Positions 8,057 to 15,771 of a DNA stretch of 36,872 nucleotides are shown here, piece after piece. The translations under genes and the position numbers were made by a program. Position 1 is the first letter of the stretch. Each line of letters opens with the position of its first letter. The stretch is taken from contig DLPV01000048.1 of the NCBI GenBank assembly GCA_002477465.1, positions 1 through 36,872 on the forward strand. Direction: 5' to 3'. This stretch comes from Gammaproteobacteria bacterium UBA7449 (lineage in GTDB: Bacteria > Pseudomonadota > Gammaproteobacteria > Pseudomonadales > Pseudohongiellaceae). Below the pieces are notes generated by a model that had not been told where the DNA came from, did not search any database, and saw only the letters and a program-made list of their open reading frames with translations.

Positions 8057-9472
8057 CTAGAGATTTTCTTCAGCAAATGCGGCCAGCACTGACCGCGGTA
8101 CACCTTGAAGCAGAACATTACCGCCGTGACTAAAACCCTTAAAGCGCTCGGTTAGATAGGTGAGCCCAGAGCTTATGGGCGAGAGGTAAGGCGTGTCGAT
8201 CTGCGCCAGATTTCCCAGACAAATCACCTTGGAGCCATTGCCCGCGCGGGTAACAATAGTCTTGATCTGATGGGGCGTAAGATTCTGTGACTCGTCAATG
8301 ATGATGAGACTACTCTGAAACGAACGGCCGCGAATGTAGTTCAAAGATTTGAACATCAGCGGCACCTTGTCCAGCACATATTCCACACTGCTGCTGCAGT
8401 TTTCATCTTCCAGATGCAGGGCCTCGAGGTTATCCGTGATCGCGCCGAGCCAGGGTTCCATTTTTTCCTCCTCGGTGCCCGGCAGGAAGCCGATGTCTTC
8501 ATCCAGGCCTTGGGTGCTGCGGGTAACAATAATGCGGCGGTACAGCTTGCTGGCGACTGTCTGCTCAATAGCTGCCGCCAGGGCCAGGATAGTCTTGCCG
8601 GAACCTGCCGAACCGGTGAGGTTTACCAGGTGAATATCAGGGTCAAGCAGCAAATTGAGCGCCATTGCCTGGTACAGATCACGCGGTTTAAGCCCCCAGG
8701 CTTCACTATCGAGCAGCGTGGGGCGGTTCAGGTGCATCAGGGTGACCGAATCCTGACTGGTGTCGAGGATCCGTGCAACAAACCCAGAATCATCGAAAAC
8801 AAACTGGTTGGGGTATACCTCCTGTTCGAATATACCCCGCGCCAGGGTATACAGTGTTCTGCCTTCATCCTGCAAAGTGTCAACTGAATCGACCCTGTCC
8901 CAAAAATTACCGGAAAACTCCAAATAACCCTTGTTCAAATGCTCAATGTCGCTGAGCAAGAGATCGCTATGGTAGTCCTGGGATTCGATACCGCATCCAC
9001 GCGCTTTCAATCGGACATTAATATCTTTGGTGACCAGCACGACACGGCGATCCGGGAACCTCTGCTTTAAATAACCCACGTCATTGAGAATCTTATTGTC
9101 ATTCAGGTGGGTCGGCAGTTTTAGCAGGTTCTCTGGTGTTTCAGTCATCAGCACAGAGATTATGCCACCATTGTCGATGCCATCGCTGCGTTGAATTGGC
9201 AAACCTGCCTCAACATCGTTGGGTGAAGCGCGCCCCAGCTGTTGATCTAATTCTCGGATGGCCTGGCGGCAGTCTGCCGCGATCGACTGGCGACCGCTCT
9301 TTAGCGAGTCCAGCTCTTCTAAAACTGTGATAGGGATGACGACATGATGCTCGTCAAAATTCAAAATGGAGGTTGGATCGTGGATTAAAACGTTGGTATC
9401 TAAGACATAGAAAACCGGGTTAGAGGAGGTAATGCTGTCATTGGAATGCTCGACAAGTTTCACTTCGCCCAT
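8057..9472 (-). CDS. PIN-PhoH protein (PhoH2/YlaK-type)
   Basis: A 471-residue fusion of an N-terminal PIN nuclease domain and a C-terminal PhoH ATPase, known in other bacteria as an RNA helicase/ribonuclease. PIN acidic residues are visible in VLDTNVLIHD (Asp25), VLEELD (Glu52/53) and LVTKDINVR (Asp150). Walker A GSAGSGKT is at 287-294 and Walker B IIIDESQN at 390-397. Length agrees with the family (about 440-470). In actinobacteria the protein is paired with a small antitoxin-like PhoAT, but no such gene is seen upstream here, where 260 bases carry no convincing frame. A GAGAGG ribosome site precedes ATG 9472. Confidence 0.92.
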   Translation of the reverse strand: MGEVKLVEHSNDSITSSNPVFYVLDTNVLIHDPTSILNFDEHHVVIPITVLEELDSLKSGRQSIAADCRQAIRELDQQLGRASPNDVEAGLPIQRSDGIDNGGIISVLMTETPENLLKLPTHLNDNKILNDVGYLKQRFPDRRVVLVTKDINVRLKARGCGIESQDYHSDLLLSDIEHLNKGYLEFSGNFWDRVDSVDTLQDEGRTLYTLARGIFEQEVYPNQFVFDDSGFVARILDTSQDSVTLMHLNRPTLLDSEAWGLKPRDLYQAMALNLLLDPDIHLVNLTGSAGSGKTILALAAAIEQTVASKLYRRIIVTRSTQGLDEDIGFLPGTEEEKMEPWLGAITDNLEALHLEDENCSSSVEYVLDKVPLMFKSLNYIRGRSFQSSLIIIDESQNLTPHQIKTIVTRAGNGSKVICLGNLAQIDTPYLSPISSGLTYLTERFKGFSHGGNVLLQGVPRSVLAAFAEENL

Positions 9473-9736
9473 GTTGATAAGAACCTCTCATGATGCGCGT
9501 AATGATGAATGAAATGTTTCTGTTAGTACTCGGACCTGAACTCCCTTGGTGGTAGTGTATTGACAAACTTAATTATTGCGTCGGCCACATCTGTACAAAG
9601 CTTTAGCTGACTCGGGATCGGGGAAGAAAAATTGACAGCGAGGTGCCCCCAAAAGCGGTAAAGGAATCTATTTGACTAAGATAAAACCGATTTCAAGATC
9701 GACCTCCCTACCCGGGGAAGGAGCGGCCAAGTCTGA

Positions 9737-11116
9737 TCAGGGGATACTCACTGCAGAGCGATACACCAGGGTAGCACGAGCTTCTACCGGCATGCCGTTC
9801 GCGAGTCGTGGTCGAAACTGCAACCACTCCAGGCGCTCAATTAGCTCATCTCGCGCGTCCAGGGATACGGGATTGGGTCGAAGCACATCAACATCCACCA
9901 GCTCTGCGAAGCCCCGCTCACGACGCCTGCTTACCCAGCGAGTAATTTCAGTCAAACCGGAAACATTAAAAGTAAACAAGGCCGTGTTGGCATCGGCGTT
10001 GAATTCTGTAGCAACCGAGTATGGAGATCTTGCAAACGGGAAGCTTGGACTCCATTCTGCAAAGAATAGCCTGGCAGAATCGCTTGGCAATTCGGACTCA
10101 TTATCGACCAGAGCAACAGCATTTCGTGCCAGCGATGCGTCCGCCAGGGTTGCGTGGAATTCTGGTTCGGGCAGTAACGAGGGTTGTGCGAAATATTGCC
10201 CCAGTGTATCCCGGGGCAGCCCAGCGTAGAGAAGTTCCTGATGGGATCGTTGATAAGCATTGAGCGCCAACTCCTGCTCACCGAACAGCATATGCCAGTC
10301 CGCTGTATACAGATTTGCCATTGCCGCCCCTTCCAGGTCAATTGGCTTAGCCGCCAAGTGAATGCTTCGAATCTGATCCAGCAGTCGTAAACCAGTCAAA
10401 TGAAAATAGCGCCGCATATCTTCGCGCTCTCGGACCCAGTCTGTGCCAGGAACAATCTGGCGTAATTCGTAGCCAGTACGTCCACCGTTTTCAACAGCCA
10501 GTGCCTGCAGGTGATAGTGCTTGATTAAAGTATAGAGCACCGGAATCAGGCGTGGGTCTGCAGATCCCCATAGCTGCTCGCCCGCTCCCAGCGCCAGCCA
10601 ACTGGCAGTCGCCGCCTGCCGAAAATGAAAAGTCTGATACTCCGAAGTGTCCTCGCTGATTCCCCGCAGGTGCAACTCGTTTAGCCGCATCAAATCATTT
10701 ATCAGTTGACCGTCGATGTATCTGGATTTGCTGCGATGAAGCCAAAACAAGTGCTCCAATTGCTCTCTAGCCTTATTCCAGTCATTGCTATCGGCATAAT
10801 TCGCAACCTTCATCTGCACCAATGGCAGTTGTGCCCGGGTATAAAGCCCCTCGTTAATGCGCACAATCTGGTTGGCTCGGTCTATGGCGCGGTGAGCGTC
10901 AGCAAAACGTCCCACGCTGCGATACTGGGTGGCGAGTTGAGTCAGAGGTTCCGTCAGGCGCGGATTGGTGTTCCCGAGTTCGAATTCAAGCCGCGAAATG
11001 GACTCTAAACTGGCGGTAAGTCGATCATTCTCGGTCGGGGAACCCTGCGCGTCAGACGCTGCGGGAACTCCCAACAAAAGCAACATGCAGAGATTGGATA
11101 TCGCAGATTTCTTCAT
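9737..11116 (-). CDS. Secreted helical-repeat protein with TonB-like C-terminal segment
   Basis: A 459-residue protein with a signal peptide (MKKSAISNLCMLLLLGVP, ending near ASDAQG). The middle is helical and looks like degenerate TPR repeats (for example RSVGRFADAHRAIDRANQIV). Residues from about 385 to the end are beta-rich and finish with LQFRPRLANGMPVEARATLV, which resembles the end of TonB C-terminal domains ('W/lrFrPal.dGkPVea'). It may therefore be a periplasmic or outer-membrane-facing protein related to TonB-tail proteins, without an energising helix. ATG at 11116 is preferred over a GTG six codons upstream because the signal peptide starts there. Function unknown. Confidence 0.65.
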   Translation of the reverse strand: MKKSAISNLCMLLLLGVPAASDAQGSPTENDRLTASLESISRLEFELGNTNPRLTEPLTQLATQYRSVGRFADAHRAIDRANQIVRINEGLYTRAQLPLVQMKVANYADSNDWNKAREQLEHLFWLHRSKSRYIDGQLINDLMRLNELHLRGISEDTSEYQTFHFRQAATASWLALGAGEQLWGSADPRLIPVLYTLIKHYHLQALAVENGGRTGYELRQIVPGTDWVREREDMRRYFHLTGLRLLDQIRSIHLAAKPIDLEGAAMANLYTADWHMLFGEQELALNAYQRSHQELLYAGLPRDTLGQYFAQPSLLPEPEFHATLADASLARNAVALVDNESELPSDSARLFFAEWSPSFPFARSPYSVATEFNADANTALFTFNVSGLTEITRWVSRRRERGFAELVDVDVLRPNPVSLDARDELIERLEWLQFRPRLANGMPVEARATLVYRSAVSIP

Positions 11117-11267
11117 ACAACACTCATGATCCACAGACTTAAATTAGCACCAATTGCCGGGCCCGATCCAGAAATAACCAGCAATTTCAGTGAGTTTTGG
11201 GGGTCGCTATCGCAAATTACGTTCATTATACTGGGACTACTAACATAGCCTACTTCAGGAGAATGTC

Positions 11268-11693
11268 GTGCCAAAATTAGTAAAACCGATTTTATTGTCA
11301 TTCATCTCAGTGCTCGCGGGATTCAGTGCGAGCTCTTTTATTAGTACGTCAGCTCAGGATCAAGTGGTTTACGAACTCCGCACTTATACCGCTACCCCTG
11401 GCAATCTCGACAATCTCCACGCCAGATTCAGGGATCATACGACACGTATCTTCGCTAAACACGGAATGGAAGTCGTAGCTTACTGGACCCCCACTGATGA
11501 AGAAAAATCAGAAGATACGCTGATTTACGTCCTCAAACATGCAAATCGTGAGGCCGCTGATACCTCATGGGGCGCGTTTATCGAGGACCCTGAGTGGACT
11601 GCAGTCGCAGAAGCATCCAATGCCAATGGGCCGATCCTGGGAGGCATTGAGCGGGAATATATGATTGCCACGGACTACTCGCCGATGCAGTAG
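11268..11693 (+). CDS. NIPSNAP family protein, exported or membrane-anchored
   Basis: A 141-residue protein with an N-terminal hydrophobic segment (about 5-28), then a ferredoxin-like NIPSNAP domain beginning VVYELRTYTATPGNLDNL and containing FAKHGMEVVAYWTP. NIPSNAP proteins are small dimeric alpha+beta barrel proteins of uncertain function in bacteria. GTG at 11268 is used: AGGAGA lies six bases upstream, and the first in-frame alternative would delete the leader. A strong bidirectional terminator follows 27 bases after the stop. It is divergent from the helical-repeat gene, whose start is about 150 bases away. Confidence 0.85.
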   Translation: MPKLVKPILLSFISVLAGFSASSFISTSAQDQVVYELRTYTATPGNLDNLHARFRDHTTRIFAKHGMEVVAYWTPTDEEKSEDTLIYVLKHANREAADTSWGAFIEDPEWTAVAEASNANGPILGGIEREYMIATDYSPMQ

Positions 11694-11719
11694 TGGCTAC
11701 AGCAGAATACACAAATAAC

Positions 11720-11755
11720 AAAAAAGGCTGAGCGCAGATGCGCCCAGCCTTTTTT
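11720..11755. terminator. Strong bidirectional intrinsic terminator
   Basis: AAAAAAGGCTG / CAGCCTTTTTT arms enclose an inner GCGC/GCGC pair with one mismatch and an AGAT loop. A-tract and T-tract on opposite sides let it end transcription from NIPSNAP (plus) and from the membrane operon (minus). Confidence 0.9.
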
Positions 11756-11803
11756 ATCGACCTTTTGAGTTTCTAAATAGAACCTGCCTGAACTGGCAAC
11801 AGT

Positions 11804-11959
11804 TCAGCCATAAGCCAGTTCTAGCAGCTCACGCACCGATTCCAGTTGCATGAACCAATAGATCGCAGAGAAAACGATAAAGACTTGCGCCGCGATCAGC
11901 GCGGCGGTTTGATCATCTTTGGCTTTGATTTTTTCTGTTTCTGTTGACTGATTGCTCAT
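11804..11959 (-). CDS. 51-residue single-helix membrane protein
   Basis: A short frame reading MSNQSTETEKIKAKDD, then a hydrophobic span of about 20 residues (TAALIAAQVFIVFSAIYW, residues 18-35), then a charged tail ending ELAYG. It begins 60 bases after the stop of the upstream membrane gene on the same strand and ends before the bidirectional terminator, so it is the third gene of that operon. The Lys/Asp-rich N-terminus followed by one membrane segment resembles small accessory subunits of membrane complexes. I recognise no family. The evidence is codon continuity, the clear hydrophobic helix and the position. Confidence 0.7.
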   Translation of the reverse strand: MSNQSTETEKIKAKDDQTAALIAAQVFIVFSAIYWFMQLESVRELLELAYG

Positions 11960-12019
11960 AAATCTAACCTGTAATTTGATGTCGATTGTGCCATCGAACT
12001 CTTAACCTTGACCGATTGC

Positions 12020-12604
12020 CTAACCGCTAAACCCTATCCAACGCCCTGTAGCAGCAACCATAAACCACACCAATATCGAAGCGATGGCCACCATCTTGAC
12101 GACTACCGGGTTAAGCATATTGACATCATGCTGCAACAGCGGCTTGCGAATGAAAAAATGAAAAAGCATGCCAGAACCAAGCGCCATCATCTTAAACCAG
12201 TAAACTGGCAGGTAATAGATCTTGGTGGCTACTCCACACGCCATGAATATGCCGGTGGCCAGCAGCGCAGCCAGCGCCCAAACAAACACCCTATGTGTGC
12301 GATCAACCACAGATTGCACGGGGAAGTCAGTTAGCACCATTCCCAACAGGCGTCCGTCGCTGGCGATAACACAGCCGCCCAATACCGCGAGCCCGAGTAG
12401 GTGAACCGCTTCTACAAAAGCGAATGCGGCACCCCAGGTTTTGCCGATAACACCAAACCAGGTATTCTCCAACCATTCGAAAACTCCAAGTAACGGCGGA
12501 TAGATCGCTTCCATCCAGCCGCCATAGGCAAAAATCAACGCCAGTAGAATAGCACTGAGGGTAAACAGGGTTCGCGAATAAGCCGCGAAGAATGAAGTAG
12601 GCAT
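12020..12604 (-). CDS. Four-to-five-helix membrane protein, DUF6644-like, paralogue of the upstream gene
   Basis: A 194-residue integral membrane protein. Conserved-looking positions are FVEAVHLLGLAVLGG (His68), SDGRLLG, TGIFM, a Lys in YWFKMM and FHFFIRK (His149). The same order of motifs (E..H..L, D.R.LG, TGI, K, FH) occurs in the gene just upstream, so the two are paralogues. Paired intramembrane histidines on separate helices suggest b-type heme or metal binding, as in cytochrome b561/CopD-like proteins; this is inference. AAGGAGGAG lies a few bases upstream of ATG 12604, and the upstream gene ends 20 bases before. Confidence 0.75.
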   Translation of the reverse strand: MPTSFFAAYSRTLFTLSAILLALIFAYGGWMEAIYPPLLGVFEWLENTWFGVIGKTWGAAFAFVEAVHLLGLAVLGGCVIASDGRLLGMVLTDFPVQSVVDRTHRVFVWALAALLATGIFMACGVATKIYYLPVYWFKMMALGSGMLFHFFIRKPLLQHDVNMLNPVVVKMVAIASILVWFMVAATGRWIGFSG

Positions 12605-12624
12605 CTAGTCGCTCCTCCTTTTAA

Positions 12625-13197
12625 TCAGAAACGGATTTGACCATCGACGCATCCGGAGATTACATCGATGAAGGTATTGGGTGAGGTGTCACAATCAAAC
12701 CAGTCGTAAGCAATAAAGCGGCCACAGACCACGATGGTTGACCAGAAAGCCAGAGAAAGAATAGCGCCCATTCGAATCCGGCTTGGCGCCCGCGGCTCGT
12801 TTTCCCAACTCGCGGCAGATTCATTCATTTGTTTATGAAAAAGAAAGGCGTTGACGGCACAAGCAACCAACAGGACCATCTTAATGCGAAACCAAAGGCT
12901 CTGCGATGTCCGCACCGGCACTGCATAGAACAACAGAATACCGGTAATAAACATCACAGTGAACCCAATCAACATGGGGATATTGAGACGCTCTGCGAGG
13001 CGACTGGCCGGCATATCTGGCAAGGCATAGCCCAGCATCCGCAGATCGATAAGAAACAGCATGCCCAGACTCAGCATTAAAGTCAGTACATGGGTAGATT
13101 CCACCCAGTTATACATATAATAAGATTCATGCAGCATGGTGCTCCATTGCGTATCATCCAACCAAACCGCAATGCTATAGACGAGCTCGTTAATCAC
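12625..13197 (-). CDS. Membrane protein, DUF6644-like, first gene of the three-gene operon
   Basis: A 190-residue multi-pass protein. WVESTHVLTLMLSLGMLFLI has His36 in a predicted helix, followed by DLRMLGYAL, FITGILLF, WFRIKMVLL and NAFLFHK (His121). This motif series matches that of the next gene. The C-terminal tail has a YDWFDCDTSP segment and several cysteines, which may be exposed outside. GTG at 13197 is chosen because a strong GGGAGGA site lies eight bases upstream; the frame extends a further 25 codons without membrane or signal character. It lies downstream of an AraC-type regulator on the same strand, with about 285 bases between them. Confidence 0.75.
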   Translation of the reverse strand: MINELVYSIAVWLDDTQWSTMLHESYYMYNWVESTHVLTLMLSLGMLFLIDLRMLGYALPDMPASRLAERLNIPMLIGFTVMFITGILLFYAVPVRTSQSLWFRIKMVLLVACAVNAFLFHKQMNESAASWENEPRAPSRIRMGAILSLAFWSTIVVCGRFIAYDWFDCDTSPNTFIDVISGCVDGQIRF

Positions 13198-13369
13198 TGA
13201 GCGTTCCTCCCTCTTCCCTTGACACGGCCGCGTGGTAACGCAATCTGACTTTTTGCTCGCGACCCAGAGCAAAACTGACCATTGCCCTAATTGTTAGTAG
13301 TTTGATATCTGTAATCGGCCAGTGGCATTACTGATACAGCAGTGTACTGAAAAAAACCTGGAGGCAACA

Positions 13370-13465
13370 TTGAGATTGATCAACGAATCGCCTTACACGG
13401 ACTCAGTTCTTCGGGCAGTCTCTCTGCCAGAAGCCAGCGCAAGAATACCCCAGAGATTTGAATAA
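13370..13465 (+). CDS. Possible 31-residue peptide with a strong ribosome site
   Basis: A TTG codon at 13370 follows CTGGAGG by about seven bases and opens MRLINESPYTDSVLRAV, ending in a TAA at 13463. It lies opposite the gap between the AraC regulator and the membrane operon. No family is recognised and composition gives little support. It is offered only because the ribosome site is unusually good. Confidence 0.2.
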   Translation: MRLINESPYTDSVLRAVSLPEASARIPQRFE

Positions 13466-13481
13466 AATCCAGTTGTGAAAG

Positions 13482-14567
13482 CTAATCTAAATGCTGCTTG
13501 CGATATTCCGATGGCGTGACACCTTTAATCTGACGAAAGGCGTTGTTAAACGGTGTAATTGATTGATAACCCACGGAAAGGGCTATAGTAAGCACAGGTA
13601 AACTGTAGTTATCCTTATTCGACAATGCCTGACTGGCATCCTCGACCCGATACTCATGCAGCATCGCATTGAAATTCCGAAAACCAAGCTGTTTGTGGAT
13701 AAAAGATCGCAGGCGATACTCGGGAATACTCAGTTTCTTCGCCAGCTGCGAAATAGTCAGTCCTGCTTCACGATAAAGCTGCCCTTCCCGAAAGGCTTGA
13801 TTAAAACTTTCAATGTCAAAGGTCGGGCTGCCCTCTGGCTCCGGCTCCTCGGTCAACTCTGCTACTTTCCGGATGACGTAACTCAGTGACACCAGATCAA
13901 AACGCATCGCCACCAACAGCATGGCAAGGGTCAACAGGGCAATGGCAAAAACTATAACCGCCTGTTTATTTGCATTGTTAGCAGACCCGTCCACCAGCAA
14001 GAAGTTCTCAACAAATACCACACTAAAAATAAGAGCCCCCTGCACACCTATGATGAACCAACGGAGCACTCGACGATCATCTACAAGGTCCGCACGCCAG
14101 CCCTTCAGGGTCCAGTACATCGCGAGGCCCACAAATACGAGCTGCATGATATCCATACCAGTGGCAAGCAAGGCCGATCCACCAGAGAGGCCTCCGCCTT
14201 CTGACAGATTCAAAAGCGACAGAATGAAGTCCAGTGCAACCTGCAGACCCAATGCCACTGCCAGCGTCACTGGAAATCGCTGCTGCTCCTGAAAGACGAG
14301 AAAACAGTAGATCATAAACAGCCCACTAATCGCGCTCGTACCCAGGGAAATCAGCAAGCTAATGGGGCTAAGATCAATCCTGAAACTGGAGTCGATATTC
14401 TGTCCAGTCATACCGCTCAGCAAATAAAACACCACAAGCACTGCGATGACGGCGAACACCCGTGCACTAGGACTTTTGGGATCGGACTTCATGTATCCAG
14501 CCGCCAGCAATAGTACCGACATAATCGAGACAATCTGGGCAGCAAAAAGGAGCAGAGGGTTTGGCAA
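13482..14567 (-). CDS. Membrane-anchored AraC-family regulator
   Basis: A 361-residue protein whose first about 230 residues form some six or seven hydrophobic helices and whose last about 95 are an AraC/XylS DNA-binding domain. The first helix-turn-helix is LTISQLAKKLSIPEYRLRSF; the second is near VLTIALSVGYQSITPFNNAF, followed by the family signature GVTPSEYRK. This layout is a known class of AraC regulators with a membrane sensor. The start is a TTG at 14567, preceded by GGAAG at about eight bases; the next ATG would delete part of the first helix. The membrane operon downstream is a plausible target, but no operator was found. Confidence 0.88.
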   Translation of the reverse strand: MPNPLLLFAAQIVSIMSVLLLAAGYMKSDPKSPSARVFAVIAVLVVFYLLSGMTGQNIDSSFRIDLSPISLLISLGTSAISGLFMIYCFLVFQEQQRFPVTLAVALGLQVALDFILSLLNLSEGGGLSGGSALLATGMDIMQLVFVGLAMYWTLKGWRADLVDDRRVLRWFIIGVQGALIFSVVFVENFLLVDGSANNANKQAVIVFAIALLTLAMLLVAMRFDLVSLSYVIRKVAELTEEPEPEGSPTFDIESFNQAFREGQLYREAGLTISQLAKKLSIPEYRLRSFIHKQLGFRNFNAMLHEYRVEDASQALSNKDNYSLPVLTIALSVGYQSITPFNNAFRQIKGVTPSEYRKQHLD

Positions 14568-14881
14568 AGGACACTTCCAAGCAGGCTATCTGAACGCTGT
14601 TTGGACGATACCCGAACCCCGTGGAAAATACAAAATACTGCCGCCGCACTGGAATCGCGGCCCTAGCCAATTGATAAGCAGTATCGGGCAGTCCCGGAAA
14701 ACGCGACTATTGGCCTTGCGGTTACCTCGAACGTTTAGACTCACCCATTAGCAATAGGCTGACGTCAAGGCTTGCGATTCTATATTGGAAAAAGTGTCGT
14801 ATCTATTTACATTCAAGTAGTTATGACTACTTTCTAATGCTCAGTATAAATTTAAATCGCGCCGTGATCTTGCGGTAGTAC
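14568..14881. other. Intergenic region without clear gene
   Basis: No convincing coding frame in either strand. A small perfect inverted repeat, AAGTAG/CTACTT with a six-base loop, sits at 14815-14832 downstream of the small minus-strand gene. It lacks a T run and is weak as a terminator. Confidence 0.4.
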
Positions 14882-15154
14882 TCAGGGCTGCTGACGCTTG
14901 AGCCGCTCTTCCATTTCATCTACCAGACCATCAATCGAGACCGGACCCTCCTGCTCTTTGTCATGTTGATTGAACAAATTGATTGCCCGTTCTGAGCATC
15001 GCCCCATCCCCAGCACCTTATCGAACAGACTCTCTTCCGGCTCATGCATCAGAACGACATCAAGGGTAAAGCTGAACAGCGACAGGGCACTGAGTACGAG
15101 ATCCCGGAAAGCGTCTACATATAATTTAAATTGAAAAACCAGGAATCGCTTCAA
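14882..15154 (-). CDS. Small conserved-type protein, frame interrupted upstream by an amber codon
   Basis: The 90-residue frame begins at a TTG (15154) with no ribosome site. It contains an amphipathic or membrane-associating stretch, FQFKLYVDAFRDLVLSALSL, then an acidic helical C-terminus (DGLVDEMEERLKRQQ). Immediately upstream the same frame continues through one TAG (15173-15175) into a hydrophilic segment MAQQNQSETNKEKSSSSAAR that could begin at ATG 15262 or 15250. The natural protein may therefore be about 115-125 residues with the TAG as a nonsense mutation or readthrough point. I do not recognise a named family. It may be a short-start protein instead. Confidence 0.5.
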   Translation of the reverse strand: MKRFLVFQFKLYVDAFRDLVLSALSLFSFTLDVVLMHEPEESLFDKVLGMGRCSERAINLFNQHDKEQEGPVSIDGLVDEMEERLKRQQP

Positions 15155-15334
15155 CTGGAAAAAGAAGCGAGTCTAATGCTGCTCAGAGAGCCTTGCTGCG
15201 CTGGAAGAAGACTTTTCCTTGTTTGTCTCGGATTGATTCTGCTGCGCCATCGCTGCACTCATCACCAGTGGGGATTGGGTGTCACAGCATACTGCGACTC
15301 GGTCGAATTTTGCAGACAAGCTGTCGAGAAAAAG

Positions 15335-15370
15335 TCGACCTCGAGCCCCGGGGAGGAGGCCTGAGGTCGA
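15335..15370. repeat. GC-rich inverted repeat
   Basis: TCGACCTC (15335-15342) and GAGGTCGA (15363-15370) form a perfect 8-bp stem around a 20-base loop that contains CCCCGGGG. No flanking T run. It could be a REP-like element or a regulatory structure. Confidence 0.5.
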
Positions 15371-15692
15371 ATCTAAGCGCGAAACCCGGCACATGAGGAC
15401 CCACGATCGGGTTTCAATAATAAGACGATCAGAATCAGAAGATAGTTACATTGCAGCGCCAATGAAATAGCCGACATTGCAGAATCGTTCGGAAATTTAG
15501 GGAATATAAAATCAATTAAATCATTTAGATGAAAGCATAAGTTAATCTTGAGTATAAGTAAATCAGAGCTGGTTTATTGCGCACAGATATATGACCACCA
15601 TGAGACCGGCCACGCTATCGGTTTCTGAGCATTAATCAAGGCAGAGATAAGCAGAGTACTGTGGACTGACCCTTTCAGCCAAAGCAAACGGG

Positions 15693-15745
15693 CATAATCT
15701 TGAAATGTGCAACTTGGCCCCAACACAAACCTGCACAAGATTATG
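15693..15745. repeat. Long interrupted inverted repeat downstream of the reductase gene
   Basis: CATAATCTT (15693-15701) pairs with AAGATTATG (15737-15745). After a five-base bulge, GTGCA (15707-15711) pairs with TGCAC (15732-15736). The 14 paired bases enclose a 20-base loop. It lies 26 bases past the stop of the minus-strand reductase. No T run follows, so it may protect the 3' end of the transcript rather than terminate it. Confidence 0.6.
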
Positions 15746-15771
15746 TTCGAATGAAAACCTGGAGTGAGTAT

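Larger units (their letters stand above)
15263..15771. other. Intergenic region with two inverted repeats
   Basis: About 500 bases without a convincing gene on either strand. It is AT-rich in the middle (15440-15600). It holds two inverted repeats listed separately, one GC-rich near 15335-15370 and one long interrupted one at 15693-15745. Confidence 0.5.

Noticed and set aside
8057..9736. Antitoxin-like partner (PhoAT) upstream of PhoH2
   Set aside because: The 260 bases upstream of the PhoH2 start hold no small frame with coding character on the same strand.
9672..10229. 185-codon plus-strand frame opposite the helical-repeat gene
   Set aside because: It lies wholly or largely antisense to a protein with signal peptide and coherent fold, is rich in Arg/Ser and shows no motif.
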